A stretch of 64,000 nt of DNA from Pelagibacterium sp. Its GTDB lineage: Bacteria; Pseudomonadota; Alphaproteobacteria; Rhizobiales; Devosiaceae. A program made the position numbers and the translations under genes. Shown one piece after another: positions 26,980 to 36,284 of this stretch (position 1 is the stretch's first letter; each line of letters begins with the position of its first letter). A model generated the notes under the pieces. It was not told the origin of the DNA and did not search any database. It was given only the letters and a program-made list of their open reading frames with translations. The stretch is taken from the NCBI GenBank assembly GCA_002723255.1, contig PBNW01000056.1, positions 1 through 64,000 of the forward strand, read 5' to 3'.

Positions 26980-28241
26980 GGGAGCAGGCGGCCCTGCACC
27001 TTGGCCGGACGCGGCGCGGCGCAGACGCCCCAGACAAGCCCCGTTACCAGAAACCAGTGGCGCCAGTGATCGGTGTCGATGATGGCCGAAAGGGCGATCA
27101 TGGGCACGAAGGTGGCAAAAACCGGAATCAGCAACGGACGGCTCGAGGCGCGGATCAGGGCCCTGCCGCCCGCGGCCAATGTCGAACCGACAAGCAGATA
27201 ATAAACAAGCGCACCGCCCCAGCCATAAGTGAGCGCGACATTGAGGTACGTGTTGTGGGGCTGTTCGGTGATGCGCAGAAAGCCATATTCCAGCGGCCCG
27301 ATGCCCCAGGGGTGGGTCAACACCACGTCGAGCGTGTACCAGATGCGACCGAAGCGGCCCAATTCGCCAGTGTCATAGCTCTGGGTGAGGGAAAAGCGCT
27401 GGGTGAACAGCTCGGCGACAACGGGAATCGACAAAAGAACCGCCATGGCGGCCGCCAGTAGCATCAGCCCACCCAGCGCGATCAGCAGCAGGCGCACCTT
27501 TTCCCGCGCCGATGCCTCGAGAAAAAACACCATGACAAGGACCAGTAGTGACGACGCGGCCAGATGGCCCCAGGCACCGCGCGAAAAACTCACGAAAACG
27601 CCCACGAATATCACCAGATAGGCAATACCGTTCCAAAGCGCCGAACGTCCCTTTCCCAAAAGAACGCGCTGCAGGGCAAACATGGCCGGCAGGATAAGAA
27701 AAGGCCCGTAAACATTGGGATCGTTGAAAAAGGCCTTGGCGCGGCCAAACCGCAGGAAAACGTCTTCGCCCGGCAGAAAACCCATATAGGCCAGCGTGCC
27801 GACCACGGACGTTATAATGGCGATGGCGATATAGGCGCGGGCGATCACGCGCATATGGGTGTGGGGTGCCTGCGCCACGAAATTGGCGGCAAAATAGCTG
27901 GTAACGAGCAAAAAGATCGTGACGAGGTTAAAGATCAGCCCGTCAATCACGGGCTGATACTGCATGAAAAACGGCGATATCAGCGCAAAGGGCGTAAACG
28001 CGATGACGATCAGCAACAGCGGCAGCGTCTCGCGCCGCAATTGCAGGCCGCCGGCCAGCGCCACGGCGAAGGCCAAAAGGAACATCACCTCATAGGGCGA
28101 TGGCTCGACGATGACGAACCCGCCCGAAAAAATCCAGATGCCAACGATCAGCCCGAGCACCTGTTTGGCGCTCGCGCCGAACCACGCCCTGCCGCGGTCG
28201 GACGGCGCAAGACCTCTCGAAGCGGGCAGGGTGAGGGTCAA
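26976..28241 (-). CDS. O-antigen ligase/polymerase-like membrane protein (WaaL/Wzy type)
   Basis: The 421-residue protein has about ten to twelve membrane segments and the Wzy_C features NDPNVYGPFLILP, SFSRGAWGHLAAS, a large periplasmic loop with THPWGIGPLEYGF and EQPHNTYLNVALTYGWGG. In an exopolysaccharide cluster it is more likely the repeat-unit polymerase than a lipid A ligase. The start is taken as TTG 28241, overlapping the stop of the sugar transferase gene (TTGA); the longer frame to 28406 would lie inside that gene. Confidence 0.82.
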   Translation of the reverse strand: MTLTLPASRGLAPSDRGRAWFGASAKQVLGLIVGIWIFSGGFVIVEPSPYEVMFLLAFAVALAGGLQLRRETLPLLLIVIAFTPFALISPFFMQYQPVIDGLIFNLVTIFLLVTSYFAANFVAQAPHTHMRVIARAYIAIAIITSVVGTLAYMGFLPGEDVFLRFGRAKAFFNDPNVYGPFLILPAMFALQRVLLGKGRSALWNGIAYLVIFVGVFVSFSRGAWGHLAASSLLVLVMVFFLEASAREKVRLLLIALGGLMLLAAAMAVLLSIPVVAELFTQRFSLTQSYDTGELGRFGRIWYTLDVVLTHPWGIGPLEYGFLRITEQPHNTYLNVALTYGWGGALVYYLLVGSTLAAGGRALIRASSRPLLIPVFATFVPMIALSAIIDTDHWRHWFLVTGLVWGVCAAPRPAKVQGRLLP

Positions 28242-29770
28242 AACGCGTTCTCGCTCTTGGTGAACAGAGAAACGGGCGTCATGACCAGAATGTAGAGATC
28301 GAGCAGGATCGACCAGTTCTCGATGTAGTAAAGATCGTGATCGACCCGGGCCATCAGTTTCTCGACGGTGTCGGTCTCGCCACGCCAGCCATTGATCTGT
28401 GCCCACCCGGTGATACCCGGCTTGACCTTGTGGCGGGCAAAATATCCATCGACGGCATCGTGATAAAGCCGATTGGCCGCTTTGGCTTCCAGCGCGTGCG
28501 GGCGCGGTCCCACGATAGACAATTCGCCCTTGAGCACATTGAAGAGCTGCGGCAATTCGTCGATCGACGTCCTGCGGATGAAGCGCCCGACAGGGGTTAC
28601 GCGCGGATCGTCGCGTGTGACGAGCCGTGCGGCCCTGGCATCGCTCATGTCGGTATACATGGAACGGAATTTATAGACAGCGATCAGCTTGTTGTTGAAA
28701 CCATGCCGGTCCTGCTTGAACAGGATCGGCCCCTTGCTCGTTGCCTTGACCGCAATGGCCGTCGCCAGCATCACCGGCGAGAGCGCGATGAGCGCAAACA
28801 CGGCCACCAGTTTGTCGAACACCCATTTGAAAACGAGATTCCAGTCCGATATGGGCCGGTCGGCCATCTCGAACACCGGCAGGTCTCCGACATAGGAATA
28901 GGTCTTGTCGGTAAAACGCAGCTTGCTCATATGCGCGCTCAGCCGGATATCGACCGGCAGCACCCAGAGCTGGCGCAACATTTCGAGCAGGCGCGATGCG
29001 GCGGAAAGCGGCATCGAGACGATAACCAGGTCGATTCGCGCCCGGCGGGCGAACTCGACAAGATCGGCCACCTTGCCGAGTTTTTTCAGCCCGGCGACGG
29101 CCTCGGGGGAGCGCTCGTCGTCCCTGTCGTCAAAAAGGCCGATCAGTTCGATGTCGCTGGTTGCGCTTTTTTCGATGGCCGTCACGAGCGCTTCGGCGCC
29201 CGCTCCACCACCGACGATCACCGTGCGCCGCCGCAGCCGGCCCCTCGCCGACCAGTCCAGCACCAGGGCCCGCAGCGCCAGCCGGGAGGCGATGAGCACG
29301 GCACCGCCCGACAGCGCCCAACTGCCCAGCCAGACACGCGACACCAGATCGCCCGCCTTGAACAGAAACAGCCCGGCGACGACCACGAGGAGGACCGCGA
29401 TCCAGCCCCCGAGAACCTGAAGGATCTGCTTGAAAAGCGTCCTGTAGGCCGCGATCCTGTGGGTGCGGGCGATATTGAAGGCGATATTTGCCGCCGCTAC
29501 GATGCCGAGCGAAAGCGGCACATAAAGCACCGCATCGACGCCGCCCAGATAGAATAGATAAATGCCCAGCCCGAGGGCCACAAGCAGCACCGCTTCGATC
29601 AGTTGCGCAAAGCCCGAGATCAGTTTGTGCGATAGCGTCGGGGCAATGGGCGCCCGGGCGGCTGTTTCCGCATCCACGCCAAGGGTGGCACCTGCCCCCT
29701 CTGCGTTTGCGGAAATGTGGGTGAGCACGGCTTGTTTGGGATCGACCCTGAACACGGGCTGGCCTCGCAC
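28238..29770 (-). CDS. Undecaprenyl-phosphate glucose phosphotransferase (WcaJ-type)
   Basis: The 510-residue initiating enzyme attaches the first hexose-1-phosphate to undecaprenyl phosphate. It has membrane segments at about 50-160, a CoA-binding-like domain (TVIVGGGAGAEALVTAIEKS) and a C-terminal bacterial sugar transferase domain from about 315. That domain shows GPILFKQDRHGF, VYKFRSM, RRTSIDELPQL, KGELSIVGPRPH and KPGITGWAQINGWRGET. The start is GTG 29770. The downstream polymerase/ligase gene overlaps it. Confidence 0.94.
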   Translation of the reverse strand: MRGQPVFRVDPKQAVLTHISANAEGAGATLGVDAETAARAPIAPTLSHKLISGFAQLIEAVLLVALGLGIYLFYLGGVDAVLYVPLSLGIVAAANIAFNIARTHRIAAYRTLFKQILQVLGGWIAVLLVVVAGLFLFKAGDLVSRVWLGSWALSGGAVLIASRLALRALVLDWSARGRLRRRTVIVGGGAGAEALVTAIEKSATSDIELIGLFDDRDDERSPEAVAGLKKLGKVADLVEFARRARIDLVIVSMPLSAASRLLEMLRQLWVLPVDIRLSAHMSKLRFTDKTYSYVGDLPVFEMADRPISDWNLVFKWVFDKLVAVFALIALSPVMLATAIAVKATSKGPILFKQDRHGFNNKLIAVYKFRSMYTDMSDARAARLVTRDDPRVTPVGRFIRRTSIDELPQLFNVLKGELSIVGPRPHALEAKAANRLYHDAVDGYFARHKVKPGITGWAQINGWRGETDTVEKLMARVDHDLYYIENWSILLDLYILVMTPVSLFTKSENAF

Positions 29771-29847
29771 TGATCGTCATGGATTTCGTGCGCGGGACTA
29801 TGGGGTGTTCAGGGTGAAGAGGGGTTAAATCTATCCCCTTCAATTGG

Positions 29848-30969
29848 TCAAATGGTTAGCGACTGGTAGAGAGCCTCGATCTCATCGACCATGTGGACGA
29901 GCGAGAAGCGCGACTGGACGAAATCGCGCCGTGCTTCGGCCTCTCTCTGCAGCAACTCCGGTGCGGCGAGAAACGCCGCCATCGCCTCACCAAGCGGGCT
30001 CACGTCGTTGGGCGCGATAAGGCTTTGGGCGGTCGGTCCGAAGATTTCTCCAATTCCCCCGACATTGGTGGCGATGATCGGCCGGCCGGCGGCGGCGGCT
30101 TCCATGACCACATAGGGCAGGGACTCGGCGCGGGAAGGCACCAGAACGCACCGGCCGCTGGCAAAAATGTCCCGCGCGGGCCGTATGCCGGCCAGGGTGA
30201 TGCGCTCACCAAGCCCCAACTGCGCGATCCGCTCACGCAGGGCAGCCGCATCCGGGCCATCTCCGGCCATGATGATGGTGGCAGGTCGACCGTCGGGCGC
30301 GCGCAGCGGGGCCAGCGCCTCGACGATCAGATCGATCCCCTTGAGCGTCCGCAATTCGCCCACAAAGGCGAAGTCGGCGGCGTCGGGGCCGGGGCTTATG
30401 GGAACGAACTCGGCCGCGGCCAACCCGTTGTGAATAACCTCCTGGCGGCCCTGAGGCTGGGCGACATGGGAAGCAAATGTCTTCTGGGCGTAGCGGCTTT
30501 CAAAGATCAGCGCATCGGTCAGCCGCAAGAGCGAGCGCTCGATGGTCATGAAGAGCCCGCCCGACAGCGACCGGGGATCGAAATGCAGCGCGCCGCCATG
30601 GGGCGTATAAACCGCGCCCGCACGCTTTCGCCCGATGCGCGCCAGCCGTGCTCCGAACCCGCCCTTCGCCCCGTGTCCATGGAGGATATCGGCACCGGTC
30701 GACTTCGCCAGTGCACGAATCCTGGCCGGTGTGGTGATATCGTCGGGACCCAGAAGGCGCGGGATCGGAAACCGGTGGATGCCCAGCGCGGCGAACGGCT
30801 CCAACCCAGCGAGTTTTAAATCGGATTGCGCGTCGCCGCTCTCATCGACGACGATCCCCACCTCATGGCCGCGTTCGGCGAGCGTTCGCGTTAGGTCGGC
30901 GACATGGCGGAACAGCCCCCCGACGGGTGCCCGCATGACCTGGAGAACCCGGAGTTTGTCCCTGGCCAC
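29848..30969 (-). CDS. Glycosyltransferase family 4 protein (exopolysaccharide)
   Basis: The 373-residue GT-B enzyme has an N-terminal acceptor half with GGLFRHVADLTRTLAERGHEVG and a C-terminal donor half with FVGELRTLKGIDLIVEAL, GDGPDAAALRERI, VLVPSRAESLPYVVMEAAAAGRPII and ATNVGGIGEI. It adds a sugar to the lipid-linked repeat unit in the cytoplasm. The export lipoprotein gene ends three bases upstream. Confidence 0.92.
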   Translation of the reverse strand: MARDKLRVLQVMRAPVGGLFRHVADLTRTLAERGHEVGIVVDESGDAQSDLKLAGLEPFAALGIHRFPIPRLLGPDDITTPARIRALAKSTGADILHGHGAKGGFGARLARIGRKRAGAVYTPHGGALHFDPRSLSGGLFMTIERSLLRLTDALIFESRYAQKTFASHVAQPQGRQEVIHNGLAAAEFVPISPGPDAADFAFVGELRTLKGIDLIVEALAPLRAPDGRPATIIMAGDGPDAAALRERIAQLGLGERITLAGIRPARDIFASGRCVLVPSRAESLPYVVMEAAAAGRPIIATNVGGIGEIFGPTAQSLIAPNDVSPLGEAMAAFLAAPELLQREAEARRDFVQSRFSLVHMVDEIEALYQSLTI

Positions 30970-30972
30970 AGG

Positions 30973-31530
30973 TCAGATCCAGCGCTCTGCGATGACGATG
31001 GTATCGCCAGGCAGAATGGGGAAGTCGAGTTCCACGCTGCCCTTGACCATTTCATTGCCCTGCCGCCGATAGATTGTTGCCGTGTTGCGGTTGGCGGTAT
31101 CGCTAAAGCCGCCAGCAGCGCTGATCGCCGCACGCACCGTCATGCCGTAGGAATAGGGATATTGCCCTGAAGACCCTATAGCGCCCTGGATGAAAAAGGG
31201 CCTGTATTCAGCAACTTCGACGGCGACGTTCGGGTTCCGCATGTACCCGGCGGCCAGCGCCGATGCCACTTTGCGCGACAGTGCGTCGGTGGTTCCGCCG
31301 CGCGCCGCCACGGCACCGACGAGCGGCATCGAAATCGCGCCGGAATCGTCGACTCTGTAGGTGTTGGTGAGGTTGGGATCCCCATAGACACTGATGCGCA
31401 AGACATCGCCGCTGTCCAGAAGATAGGGACCGCTCTGTTCCACCAGATAGGTGGCGGGGCGTCCGCTGTGCGCGCATGCTCCCAAAAAGAGCGGCAACAA
31501 TAGCAAGGCAAGGCGCAGCCGACCCATCAT
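30973..31530 (-). CDS. Polysaccharide export lipoprotein (Wza/ExoF-like)
   Basis: The 185-residue lipoprotein has a lipobox LGAC (C about 19), then the Poly_export domain YLLDSGDVLRISVYGDPNLTNTYRVDDSGAISMPLVG and a SLBB-like part AEYRPFFIQGAIGSSGQYPYSYGMTV. It is shorter than Wza and resembles the small ExoF/GumB type that forms the outer-membrane or periplasmic part of the export channel. It is divergent from the chain-length gene. Confidence 0.9.
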   Translation of the reverse strand: MMGRLRLALLLLPLFLGACAHSGRPATYLVEQSGPYLLDSGDVLRISVYGDPNLTNTYRVDDSGAISMPLVGAVAARGGTTDALSRKVASALAAGYMRNPNVAVEVAEYRPFFIQGAIGSSGQYPYSYGMTVRAAISAAGGFSDTANRNTATIYRRQGNEMVKGSVELDFPILPGDTIVIAERWI

Positions 31531-31567
31531 ATTCGTCCCGTTTCATGCAGTGACGTTAGGTCTCCCA

Positions 31568-31634
31568 CGTCATGGTTAAAAAGCCCTTATCGGGAGCAGA
31601 ACCGTGCGCGCTTAACCGAATGCTTACCATGACG
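31568..31634. promoter_or_regulatory. Inverted repeat in the divergent exopolysaccharide promoter region
   Basis: CGTCATGGT (31568-31576) and ACCATGACG (31626-31634) are exact inverted copies 58 bases apart, between the export and chain-length genes. The spacing is close to 5.5 helical turns. This could be a paired binding site of an unknown regulator. Confidence 0.35.
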
Positions 31635-31669
31635 GGGCGATAAGCGCTTGACGACGAAGAGGCGACGAA

Positions 31670-33685
31670 ATGAACCAATCCGCATCCGGGGCAGAAAAGT
31701 CCGAGGAAAGCATCGACGCCAGCGTCATTTTGAGAGCCGTGGTTTCCAGGCTGTTCCGCATCGGTCTGGTGACGGTCCTGCTGCTGGCGGCGGCCTATGC
31801 GGTTCTGCTCTTTGTCCCCCGGCTTTACGAATCTCGGGCCGAATTGCTCGTCGAGCCGCGCAGCACCGCCTATACAAGCGCGGCAAGCAACCAGAACGCC
31901 GAAACCTATTATATCGACATCGCGACTGTTTCGAGCCAGATCGAACTCATCAAGTCGCGTGACACCATCCTGGCGGCCATCGAAACCGCGGCGCTGCGCG
32001 ACGAGCCCGCGTTCGAGGGCTGGAGCGACAGCGAAATCGTCGGCGAAATCGGTGACAATCTTGTGGTGACCCAGGAGCGCGCCTCGCGGTTGATTTCGGT
32101 GGCCTATCGCCATACCGATCCCGATCTGGCGGCAAAAGTTGCCAACGCAGTCGTTCAGGCCCATGTCCAGCGTCGGGCCGGCCAGCAGATTTCCGATACA
32201 GTCGATGCCACGGCCTGGCTGCAGCAGGAAATAACCCGGCTGCGCCAGGACGTTGTCGGTGCAGAGCGCGCCATTGCCGATTTTCGTGTCCAGAACGACC
32301 TGTTTACCGGCTCCAACAACGAGAGCCTGACCAATCAGCAGCTCTCGAATTTCTCGGCCCAGATCACAGCCGCCAATGAGCGGCGCAACGCTGCCCAGTC
32401 GCGCGCGCAGCTGATCCGCAGCCTGCTCGAATCGGGGCAGTCGGTCGGTGGCGTTTCCGACGTCCAGTCATCGGCGATCGTCCAGCAATTGAGCCAGGAA
32501 ATGGCGCGGCTGCAGGGTGAACGTGCCCAGCAGGCAGCAACCTTCCTGCCCAGCCACCCCACGATCCGGGCACTCGATGCCCAGATTGCCGAAATCGACA
32601 CCCAGATCTCCAATGAAGGCCGCCGTGTCGCCCAGGCCCTCGAGGCGCAGGCCCAGATCGAAGCCGACCTTGAGCAATCCCTGCAGGCCGAGCTTGAACG
32701 GGTCAAGGTGACGGCGGGGTCCGATACCATCGAGGGGGTAACCCTTGCCGAACTCGAGCGCGAGGCGGCGGCCCAGCGCGAATTGCTCAATGCCTATCTC
32801 TTGCGGTTCACTGAAGCCTCGGCGCGCTCGGACATGGGCTCTGCGCTGCCCGACGTGCGTGTCGTGAGCGAAGCTGTGCCCTCCAGTTCTCCAGCTTCGC
32901 CCAAGACAAGCCTTGTCCTGCTCGCTGTCGGCATCGCCGCGGTGCTTTTGCAGGTCGGCGCCGTCATTTTTTCCGAGCTGTTGTCGGGCCGTGCTCTCGT
33001 TGAACGTCCCGCCCGTCGGGAGCGGCCCGATCTCGATCAGGAAGACCCCGGTGCTGCGGCGCTCGATGATGCCGGGGTCACCGAGGCACCAGAAGCGCCT
33101 CAACCCCTTGCGATCACCGGTCACCGGCCCCCGGCCACCCCGATCGATACCGAAATCGAGGCCCTCGCTGCCAGCGTGCTGGCGCGGCTCGATCGGGTGA
33201 TCCTGGTTGCGTCTGACCACAACGCGCAGGAAAGCCTCGATTTTGCCGAGCGCCTCACGGCTGCATTCGTCGATAACGGCCAGAGCGTGGCCGAAATCGA
33301 CGCGGCCAGCGGCCAGCAGGGCATCGAGTTGGGTCTCACCGATCTTTGCGCGGAAGGTGCCGAATTCGGCGACGTCGTGCACAGGGGCGCCGACGACCGG
33401 TTTGCTTTCGTGCCGTGGGGGCAGGGCACGCGCCTCAACCGCAACACCGAGCGCGTGGCGACGCTGGTCGAAGCGCTCTCCGATATCTACGAGGCCATTG
33501 TTATCGTGACCGGCCGGGTCGGCATGACCTCGAGCCTGCCTCTCTTTACCGGCATTGAGGGCAAGTGCGTTCTTCTCTCGTCGGCGGGCACGAGCAACAG
33601 CGCCGAAGCCAGAGAAATCGCCGCACTCGGATTCTCCGATATCCGTGTCATTGCGACCGCCGAACCGCAGTCCGAAGTCGCCTGA
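31670..33685 (+). CDS. Polysaccharide co-polymerase (GumC/ExoP-like) with degenerate kinase domain
   Basis: The 671-residue inner-membrane protein controls chain length and export. A Wzz domain with helices at about 30-50 and 415-437 flanks a long periplasmic coiled coil rich in Gln/Glu (about 150-390). An acidic Pro-rich linker follows. The C-terminal part (about 500-671) resembles a bacterial tyrosine kinase domain, but the expected P-loop after VILVASDHNAQES has no GKS/T, and there is no Tyr-rich tail. It probably cannot autophosphorylate. Confidence 0.85.
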   Translation: MNQSASGAEKSEESIDASVILRAVVSRLFRIGLVTVLLLAAAYAVLLFVPRLYESRAELLVEPRSTAYTSAASNQNAETYYIDIATVSSQIELIKSRDTILAAIETAALRDEPAFEGWSDSEIVGEIGDNLVVTQERASRLISVAYRHTDPDLAAKVANAVVQAHVQRRAGQQISDTVDATAWLQQEITRLRQDVVGAERAIADFRVQNDLFTGSNNESLTNQQLSNFSAQITAANERRNAAQSRAQLIRSLLESGQSVGGVSDVQSSAIVQQLSQEMARLQGERAQQAATFLPSHPTIRALDAQIAEIDTQISNEGRRVAQALEAQAQIEADLEQSLQAELERVKVTAGSDTIEGVTLAELEREAAAQRELLNAYLLRFTEASARSDMGSALPDVRVVSEAVPSSSPASPKTSLVLLAVGIAAVLLQVGAVIFSELLSGRALVERPARRERPDLDQEDPGAAALDDAGVTEAPEAPQPLAITGHRPPATPIDTEIEALAASVLARLDRVILVASDHNAQESLDFAERLTAAFVDNGQSVAEIDAASGQQGIELGLTDLCAEGAEFGDVVHRGADDRFAFVPWGQGTRLNRNTERVATLVEALSDIYEAIVIVTGRVGMTSSLPLFTGIEGKCVLLSSAGTSNSAEAREIAALGFSDIRVIATAEPQSEVA

Positions 33686-33696
33686 GGGGCGATCCG

Positions 33697-34743
33697 ATGC
33701 CGCCTTACTCAGTTTACAGGGCCGCCTTCGAAGCACTGGCGCTACCAGGGGTGACGGCCGGTCTGCGCAGGTTCTCCGCAGCGCGCGGTCTCATTTTTAC
33801 GCTGCATCGGGTTGTCCCTGACGCTCCGGCAGAGTTCTCGCCCAATTCAATCCTTCAGGTCCGGCCCGATTTCCTCGAAGCGGTGATTGTGCGGGCGCGT
33901 GAGGCCGGGTTCGATATCGTCGATCTCGATGAAGCCATAAGCCGGATCGACGCAGAGGACGCCAAGCCCTTTATCGTTTTGACCTTCGATGACGGCTATC
34001 GCGACAATCTCGTTCACGCCTTGCCCATCCTGCGCAGGCACGCCGCACCCTTCACGCTCTATATCCCGACCGGCCTGATTGACGGAGTGGGGATTGTCTG
34101 GTGGCAGGCGCTCGAGGATATCATCGCCGCCAATGACGTGGTGGCATTCGACATGCCCGAGGGCCCGCACTACGGTGACGCCGGGACGCTGGACCAGAAA
34201 AACGCGACCTTCGCCCATGTCTATGAGCGCTACCGCAAAATGGCCGAGCCCGAACGCGAGGCGTCGATCAGGACACTGGCCCAACGCTATGGGTTTGACC
34301 TTGCCGCGCACTGTCGCGAGCTGATCATGGACTGGTCCGAACTCAAGACTTTTGCCGGCGAGCCGCTGTGCACCATCGGCGCACACACGGTCTATCACTA
34401 CGAACTGTCAAAACTGCCTCAAGACCAGATGCGGGCCGAGATCGAACAATCGGCCAATGTGCTTGGAGCCCAGTTCGGCAAGCGCCCGCGGCATTTGTCC
34501 TATCCCATCGGTGGAGTCGCCGCTGCAGGCCCGCGCGAATTTGCCGCCGCGCGGGATCTGGGATTTGCCACCGCCGTGACCACGCGCCCGGGCGGTCTTT
34601 ATGCCGAACACCGCGCCCATCTCAATGCGCTGCCCCGGGTCTCGCTCAACGGATTGTTCCAGGAAAAGCGCTTTATCGACGTTTTCCTGACCGCCGAAGT
34701 GTTCACCCTGATGCGTCGGGGCCAGCGGCTCGACGTGGAGTAA
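33697..34743 (+). CDS. Polysaccharide deacetylase family protein
   Basis: The 348-residue protein starts at ATG 33697, eleven bases after the previous stop. The NodB-type domain shows the metal-Asp motif TFDDGYRDN (about 96-104), followed by LPILRRHAAPFTLYIPTGLI, IGAHTVYHYELSKL (the H-x3-H type motif) and LSYPIGG. It likely deacetylates or otherwise modifies the polymer or a lipid-linked intermediate. It resembles deacetylases in rhizobial exopolysaccharide loci. Confidence 0.88.
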   Translation: MPPYSVYRAAFEALALPGVTAGLRRFSAARGLIFTLHRVVPDAPAEFSPNSILQVRPDFLEAVIVRAREAGFDIVDLDEAISRIDAEDAKPFIVLTFDDGYRDNLVHALPILRRHAAPFTLYIPTGLIDGVGIVWWQALEDIIAANDVVAFDMPEGPHYGDAGTLDQKNATFAHVYERYRKMAEPEREASIRTLAQRYGFDLAAHCRELIMDWSELKTFAGEPLCTIGAHTVYHYELSKLPQDQMRAEIEQSANVLGAQFGKRPRHLSYPIGGVAAAGPREFAAARDLGFATAVTTRPGGLYAEHRAHLNALPRVSLNGLFQEKRFIDVFLTAEVFTLMRRGQRLDVE

Positions 34744-34746
34744 ACC

Positions 34747-34953
34747 TCAGGCGTCGGGCTTCTGCATCCACCTGATCACCACCATGGCCGGAAACACCCA
34801 GCCCAGCCCGAACAGCACGAAAAAGGCCAGGTGAACGAGATTGTGCGCTCCTACCAGCCACAACTCGTAGATCCAGAGGCCCAAAGCCGTCCACATCACG
34901 AGCGTCAAAAGGGTCAGTCCGATGCCGACGGCCTTGCGCTGGCGCTGGGTCAT
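34747..34953 (-). CDS. DUF2842 family small membrane protein
   Basis: The 68-residue protein starts at ATG 34953. It has a basic start (TQRQRKAVGIG), two membrane helices (about 9-30 and 36-58) and WMQKPDA at the end. In alphaproteobacteria DUF2842 lies next to the heme A synthase gene, as here, divergently. The function is unknown; a link with cytochrome oxidase assembly is inference. Confidence 0.8.
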   Translation of the reverse strand: MTQRQRKAVGIGLTLLTLVMWTALGLWIYELWLVGAHNLVHLAFFVLFGLGWVFPAMVVIRWMQKPDA

Positions 34954-35047
34954 TGCTGTCTCCATGCTGCGGCGTTTGTTATCATTGCCATTTGCCGGGC
35001 ATCCCATTAGCACTTCGGTCAATATTGACAACTCCGGTACGCTTACT

Positions 35048-36103
35048 GTGTCTGCCATCGTCTCCGCTGGTTCCGCATCGCTCGATTACGACCGCATCCG
35101 GCCCGTCCGCATCTGGCTCTACTGCCTTGCCGCGTTCGTGTTGCTGATCGTCGTGGTGGGTGGCGGTACGCGGCTGACCGAGTCCGGCCTTTCGATCACC
35201 AGCTGGAAGCCGATTTCCGGCATTATCCCGCCGCTGTCCGCCGCCGACTGGCAAGCCGAATTCGAGGCCTACCAGCAGATTCCGCAGTACCGGCTTGTCG
35301 AAAGCTGGATGGGCGTCGATGAGTTCAAATCGATCTTCTGGTGGGAATGGGGCCATCGCTTTCTGGCGCGCATGCTCGGCTTTGCCTTCGCCATCCCCTT
35401 TGCGATCTTCCTTATCCAGCGCCGTATCCCCAAAAGCCTCGTCTGGCCGATGACGGGTCTGTTTGTCGCAGGCGCCTTCCAGGGGTTTCTGGGCTGGTGG
35501 ATGGTGTCCTCGGGCCTTTCCGAACTCACTTCGGTCTCTCAATATCGCCTCGCTGCCCATCTGTGCGCCGCGAGCATATTGATGATGGCGCTCGTCTGGG
35601 TGGCCAGAACGCTCGAACCCCCCGTCAGCGGCGTTGTGCCCTCACGCGGATGGACGATCGCCAATTGGGTCTTGGTCGCACTGCTGTTTATCCAGATCGG
35701 GGCAGGGGCACTTGTCGCCGGACTGGACGCCGGGTTCATCTACAACACCTGGCCCCTGATCGACGGCGCGATCGTGCCGGGCGGTCTGTTCACCATCGAC
35801 CCGGCCTGGCGCAACATATTTGAAAACATTCTCACCGTGCAGTTCAACCATCGGAGCCTGGCCTACCTCATCACGATCTACGCGCTGGTCCTGTGGTGGC
35901 GCGGTCGCAAGGGTCCCGGTTTTGCGGGCGTTCACGCATGGCTGCCGCGTATCGCGGTGCTCATCGTGCTGCAGGTCGCCGTGGGGATCACGACGCTGCT
36001 GTCGGTGGTCAATATTCCCGTCGCGCTCGTCCATCAGGCGCTGGCCTTCACACTGGTGGCGATGGTGGTGGCCTATCTCTCTGATATGCATAGACTTTAT
36101 TAG
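35048..36103 (+). CDS. ctaA: Heme A synthase (COX15/CtaA)
   Basis: The 351-residue, eight-helix membrane enzyme converts heme O to heme A for aa3-type oxidases. Visible features are GGGTRLTESGLSITSWKPISG, FWWEWGHR, RLAAHLCAAS, FIYNTWPLIDG, QFNHRSLAYL and ALVHQALAF, which hold the heme-ligand His residues. GTG 35048 is taken as start; the longer frame to 34922 lies over DUF2842 and has no family match. Confidence 0.93.
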   Translation: MSAIVSAGSASLDYDRIRPVRIWLYCLAAFVLLIVVVGGGTRLTESGLSITSWKPISGIIPPLSAADWQAEFEAYQQIPQYRLVESWMGVDEFKSIFWWEWGHRFLARMLGFAFAIPFAIFLIQRRIPKSLVWPMTGLFVAGAFQGFLGWWMVSSGLSELTSVSQYRLAAHLCAASILMMALVWVARTLEPPVSGVVPSRGWTIANWVLVALLFIQIGAGALVAGLDAGFIYNTWPLIDGAIVPGGLFTIDPAWRNIFENILTVQFNHRSLAYLITIYALVLWWRGRKGPGFAGVHAWLPRIAVLIVLQVAVGITTLLSVVNIPVALVHQALAFTLVAMVVAYLSDMHRLY

Positions 36104-36160
36104 CGGTAGTATTATACCGCGCTATTAAGCAGTTGTAATATAACAGAAATTACTTTGTGC

Positions 36161-36189
36161 TTGACGGCGCATCGGGTCGCCTGTATCAC
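36161..36189 (+). promoter_or_regulatory. Sigma-70-type promoter of rplM-rpsI
   Basis: TTGACG (36161-36166), a 17-base spacer and TATCAC (36184-36189) stand about 95 bases before the rplM start, leaving a leader that could carry autogenous control. No clear attenuator was seen. Confidence 0.65.
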
Positions 36190-36284
36190 CCGCGTCGAAA
36201 TGGCCATTCGCAAGTCTGGCCGGGGATGGGCCTCCCGCTTTGGCGGCCTTGTCTCGTAAGAGATATCCAAAAGGATCAAGAACA

